DNA from: CAYMTN01 sp964393335 | GTDB taxonomy: Bacteria > Chloroflexota > Anaerolineae > Aggregatilineales > Aggregatilineaceae | Reading direction: 5' to 3' | Assembly (NCBI GenBank): GCA_964393335.1 | Contig: CAYMTN010000242.1 | Coordinates: 1-7,718 of the forward strand | DNA length: 7,718 nt | Shown here: positions 5,794-7,718 of the stretch, in pieces | Position numbering within the stretch: position 1 is the first letter of the stretch | Layout: every line of letters starts with the position of its first letter | The notes under the pieces: generated by a model | The model's database searches: none | Told to the model about the DNA's origin: nothing | The model's input: only the letters and a program-made list of their open reading frames with translations | Program-made: the position numbers and the translations under genes

Positions 5794-6789
5794 ATGAAAG
5801 CTCAATTCTTGCGCAAACCGGCGCCGGTCGAACAACAGCCGCTCGCGCTGGTCGATGTGCCGTGCCCGGAAGCGCCGCCCGGCGGGTTATTGGTCCGGGT
5901 GAACTGCTGCGGGGTGTGCCACACCGACCTGCACCTGGTCGAAGGTGAGCTGCCACATCCCCGGCTGCCGGTGATTCCCGGCCACGAGATCGTCGGAGAG
6001 GTGGCCGCCGTCAACGGCGACACGCGCTTCCGCGTGGGGGATCGGGTCGGTATTCCCTGGCTGCACGAGGCCGACGGAACCTGTGCGTATTGCCAGCGCG
6101 ACCACGAAAACCTGTGCCCCAACGCGAAATTTACCGGTTACACCGTGGACGGCGGGTACGCTGAGTATACGACCGTCCCGGCGGATTACGCCGTGCCAAT
6201 CCCCGACCGGTTTTCAGATGCCGAAGCCGCCCCGCTGCTTTGCGCCGGGATCGTAGGCTATCGCTCGATCCGGCTGTCTGACTTGCAGCATGGCGAGCGC
6301 CTGGGCATTTACGGGTTTGGAGCCAGCGGCCATATCGTGATCCAGGTGGCGCGGCACTGGGACTGCGACGTATTTGTTTTCACACGCAGCGCCGAACACC
6401 AGCAGCACGCGCGGGACCTGGGCGCGGCCTGGGCCGGTGATGCGAAGGACGATCCGCCTGCGCTGCTGGATCGCGCCATCATTTTTGCCCCGGCGGGCTG
6501 GATCGTGCCGCTGGCGCTCAAGCACGTGCGTCCGGCAGGGACGCTGTGTATCAACGCCATCCACATGAGCCCGATCCCGGAAATGCCGTACGCACGGTTG
6601 TGGGAAGAACGCACGATTCGCACGGTCGCCAACGCCACGCGCCAGGATGCCGAGGAATTCATGCCGCTGGCGGCTGAAATCCCGATCCGCTCCACCATTC
6701 AGACCTTTGACCTGGACGCTGCCAACGACGTGCTGGCGCGTGTGAAAACCAGCGCCATCAACGGGGCGGCTGTGCTGCGTATCCGGTGA
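5794..6789 (+). CDS. zinc-dependent alcohol dehydrogenase, CAD2-like
   Basis: A 331-residue medium-chain dehydrogenase expected to interconvert alcohols and aldehydes with a nicotinamide cofactor. Catalytic zinc ligands are visible: C42 in GVCHTD, H64-E65 in PGHEIVG and C150 in PLLCAG. The Rossmann motif is GFGASG (174-179). Strand 2 ends in FTRS (196-199), with no acidic residue to hold the NAD ribose and with an arginine, which suggests NADP(H) preference. The block IHMSPIPEMPYARLW and the VANATRQDAEEF region are typical of the CAD2 (cinnamyl-alcohol-dehydrogenase-like) subgroup, as I remember it. The structural zinc loop has C97, C100 and C108 but D94 where the first cysteine normally stands. 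Length is normal. The ATG at 5794 follows a strong GAGGGAGGA site. The substrate is unknown. Its stop lies 6 bases from the end of the histidine kinase remnant on the other strand. Confidence 0.93.
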   Translation: MKAQFLRKPAPVEQQPLALVDVPCPEAPPGGLLVRVNCCGVCHTDLHLVEGELPHPRLPVIPGHEIVGEVAAVNGDTRFRVGDRVGIPWLHEADGTCAYCQRDHENLCPNAKFTGYTVDGGYAEYTTVPADYAVPIPDRFSDAEAAPLLCAGIVGYRSIRLSDLQHGERLGIYGFGASGHIVIQVARHWDCDVFVFTRSAEHQQHARDLGAAWAGDAKDDPPALLDRAIIFAPAGWIVPLALKHVRPAGTLCINAIHMSPIPEMPYARLWEERTIRTVANATRQDAEEFMPLAAEIPIRSTIQTFDLDAANDVLARVKTSAINGAAVLRIR

Positions 6790-6795
6790 GCGGCG

Positions 6796-6885
6796 TCAGT
6801 CCTCGTCCGCGGGCAGCGTGAACCAGAAGGTCGCGCCATGTCCCGGCGTGCTGTCGACGCCAATCCGCCCGCCGTGCGCTTCCAC
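6796..6885 (-). pseudogene. remnant of a histidine kinase C-terminus (HATPase end)
   Basis: The minus strand reads VEAHGGRIGVDSTPGHGATF and then WFTLPADED to a TGA stop. This is the hallmark end of a sensor histidine kinase ATP-binding domain: the strand after the G2 region, then PGxGATFWFTLP. Only about 29 codons remain. Just upstream on the minus strand the sequence loses all resemblance (KTARRHDPKRRG) and then meets the terminator of the next gene. No start, no N, G1 or F box and no dimerisation domain are present, so it cannot work as a kinase. The clean stop and well-kept motif suggest a deletion that removed the rest of the gene, not slow decay in place. Confidence 0.75.
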
Positions 6886-6948
6886 CCCCCGGCGCTTTGG
6901 GTCGTGGCGGCGGGCGGTTTTTGTACGTGGTAGGTGTTGATAACTCAT

Positions 6949-6981
6949 AAAAATGCCCCTGAACGCGTGTTCAAGGGCATT
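6949..6981 (-). terminator. intrinsic terminator of the CapD-like gene
   Basis: On the minus strand, AATGCCC-T-TGAAC pairs with GTTCA-G-GGGCATT around the loop ACGC: 13 pairs including one G-U wobble. It is followed by a T-run (GGGCATTTTTATG). It starts 22 bases after the TGA stop of the CapD-like gene. The plus-strand direction has no T-run and has an A-C mismatch, so it is a minus-strand terminator. It also separates this gene from the kinase remnant. Confidence 0.9.
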
Positions 6982-7003
6982 CCGACGCGCGGCAGGGTGA
7001 CGA

Positions 7004-7718
7004 TCACATCGCGCGCTCGATGCCTTGCTGTTCACCCAGGTGGATCAGGTCATGGAGTTGGTCCAGCGGAGTACGGTGTCCGTCTAACCCGTGCTCGTAC
7101 AGGTTGTTCAACTGGTCGGAGAACTTGACCGGCTGCAACCCGTTGCGGCTGCTGACCAATTCGACGATGAAGGGATGCGGCGTCGGAACGGTGGCCTCTG
7201 ATTCGGCGTGCAGTTGTTCGTGCAGTTTTTCGCCGGGCCGGATGCCAGTGAACTGAATCGGGATATCTTTGTACGGGCGCAGCCCGCGCAGCCGGATCAT
7301 ACGCTCGGCCAGCTCGACAATACGCACCACCTCGCCCATGCGCAGCATGAACAGATCGTCGCCTTTGGTCAGGCAGGCGGCATGAATCACCAGATTCACC
7401 GCTTCGGGGATGGTCATGAAATAGCGCGTCATTTCTTTGTCGGTGACGGTGACCGGTCCCCCGGCATCGATCTGCCGTTCGAAGGTGGGAACCACGCTGC
7501 CCCGGCTGCCCAGCACGTTACCGAAACGCACCGAGGTGAACAGCGTGCTGTGTTCGCTCTGCGTGGCGAGCGCGTGCATCATCAATTCGCAGACGCGTTT
7601 GCTGGCACCCATCACACTCGTCGGATTCACGGCCTTGTCGGTGGAAATCAACACGAAGCGCTGCGCGCCAAAATCACGCGCCAGCCCGGCGATTTGCTGC
7701 GTGCCGCCGATGTTGACG
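7004..7718 (-). CDS. CapD/FlaA1-like nucleotide-sugar dehydratase/epimerase, 3' part
   Basis: The last 237 residues of an extended short-chain dehydrogenase acting on UDP-sugars (UDP-N-acetylglucosamine 4,6-dehydratase/epimerase group), used in surface polysaccharide or glycan synthesis. The reading frame is open to the right edge, so the N-terminal NAD-binding part, and any membrane domain, is outside. Seen, numbered from the first codon in the window: NIGGTQQIAGLARDFGAQRFV (split here as NIGGTQQIAG and FGAQRFV), STDKAVNPTSVMGASKR (25-41) with methionine in place of the usual SDR tyrosine and catalytic K40, RFGNVLGSRGSVVPTF (64-79), TDKEMTRYFMTIPEAV (92-107) and GIRPGEKLHEQL (158-169). The methionine is normal for this group. 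Whether this is the roughly 330-residue soluble form or the over 600-residue membrane form cannot be told. It ends in a strong terminator. Confidence 0.93.
   Translation of the reverse strand, partial: VNIGGTQQIAGLARDFGAQRFVLISTDKAVNPTSVMGASKRVCELMMHALATQSEHSTLFTSVRFGNVLGSRGSVVPTFERQIDAGGPVTVTDKEMTRYFMTIPEAVNLVIHAACLTKGDDLFMLRMGEVVRIVELAERMIRLRGLRPYKDIPIQFTGIRPGEKLHEQLHAESEATVPTPHPFIVELVSSRNGLQPVKFSDQLNNLYEHGLDGHRTPLDQLHDLIHLGEQQGIERAM

Noticed and set aside
6886..7035. Upstream part of the frame containing the kinase remnant, starting at 7035
   Set aside because: It runs through the terminator and the end of the CapD-like gene and shows no kinase features; the 79-codon frame is not a real gene.

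Overview
The window is a GC-rich bacterial chromosome segment of ordinary coding density with short intergenic gaps. Gene content and protein style resemble Anaerolineae-type Chloroflexota: a BMP-family nucleoside/sugar ABC transporter, a CAD2-type alcohol dehydrogenase and a CapD-like sugar-nucleotide enzyme. That assignment is an impression, because no rRNA or marker gene is present. I find no tRNA, rRNA, CRISPR array or insertion sequence.

Left part (1-2200, minus strand): the 5' part of an ABC transporter ATPase gene leaves the left edge. Upstream of it, across a 303-base gap with a terminator-like hairpin and a possible second promoter, lies a BMP-family substrate-binding protein gene. 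That gene has a very good sigma70-type promoter with a perfect inverted repeat in its spacer, a likely repressor site.

Middle (2200-4604, plus strand): divergent from the binding protein are a nucleoside hydrolase and, 39 bases later, an M42-like zinc aminopeptidase, probably one operon. The simplest reading is a salvage module: the transporter imports nucleosides and the hydrolase splits them into base and ribose. The peptidase's substrate is unknown.

Right part (4677-7718): a minus-strand SAM methyltransferase with a TPR-like N-terminus carries an in-frame 21-bp tandem repeat. Divergent from it is a plus-strand CAD2-type zinc alcohol dehydrogenase with one structural-zinc cysteine replaced. 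Immediately behind the dehydrogenase lies a minus-strand remnant of a histidine kinase C-terminus. Beyond it are a strong intrinsic terminator and the 3' part of a CapD/FlaA1-like nucleotide-sugar dehydratase gene that runs off the right edge.

I found no clearly new multi-gene system. The most interesting points are the operator-like promoter, the binding protein without a lipobox cysteine, the hydrolase with proline at the usual His/Trp position, the internal repeat in the methyltransferase and the kinase remnant.
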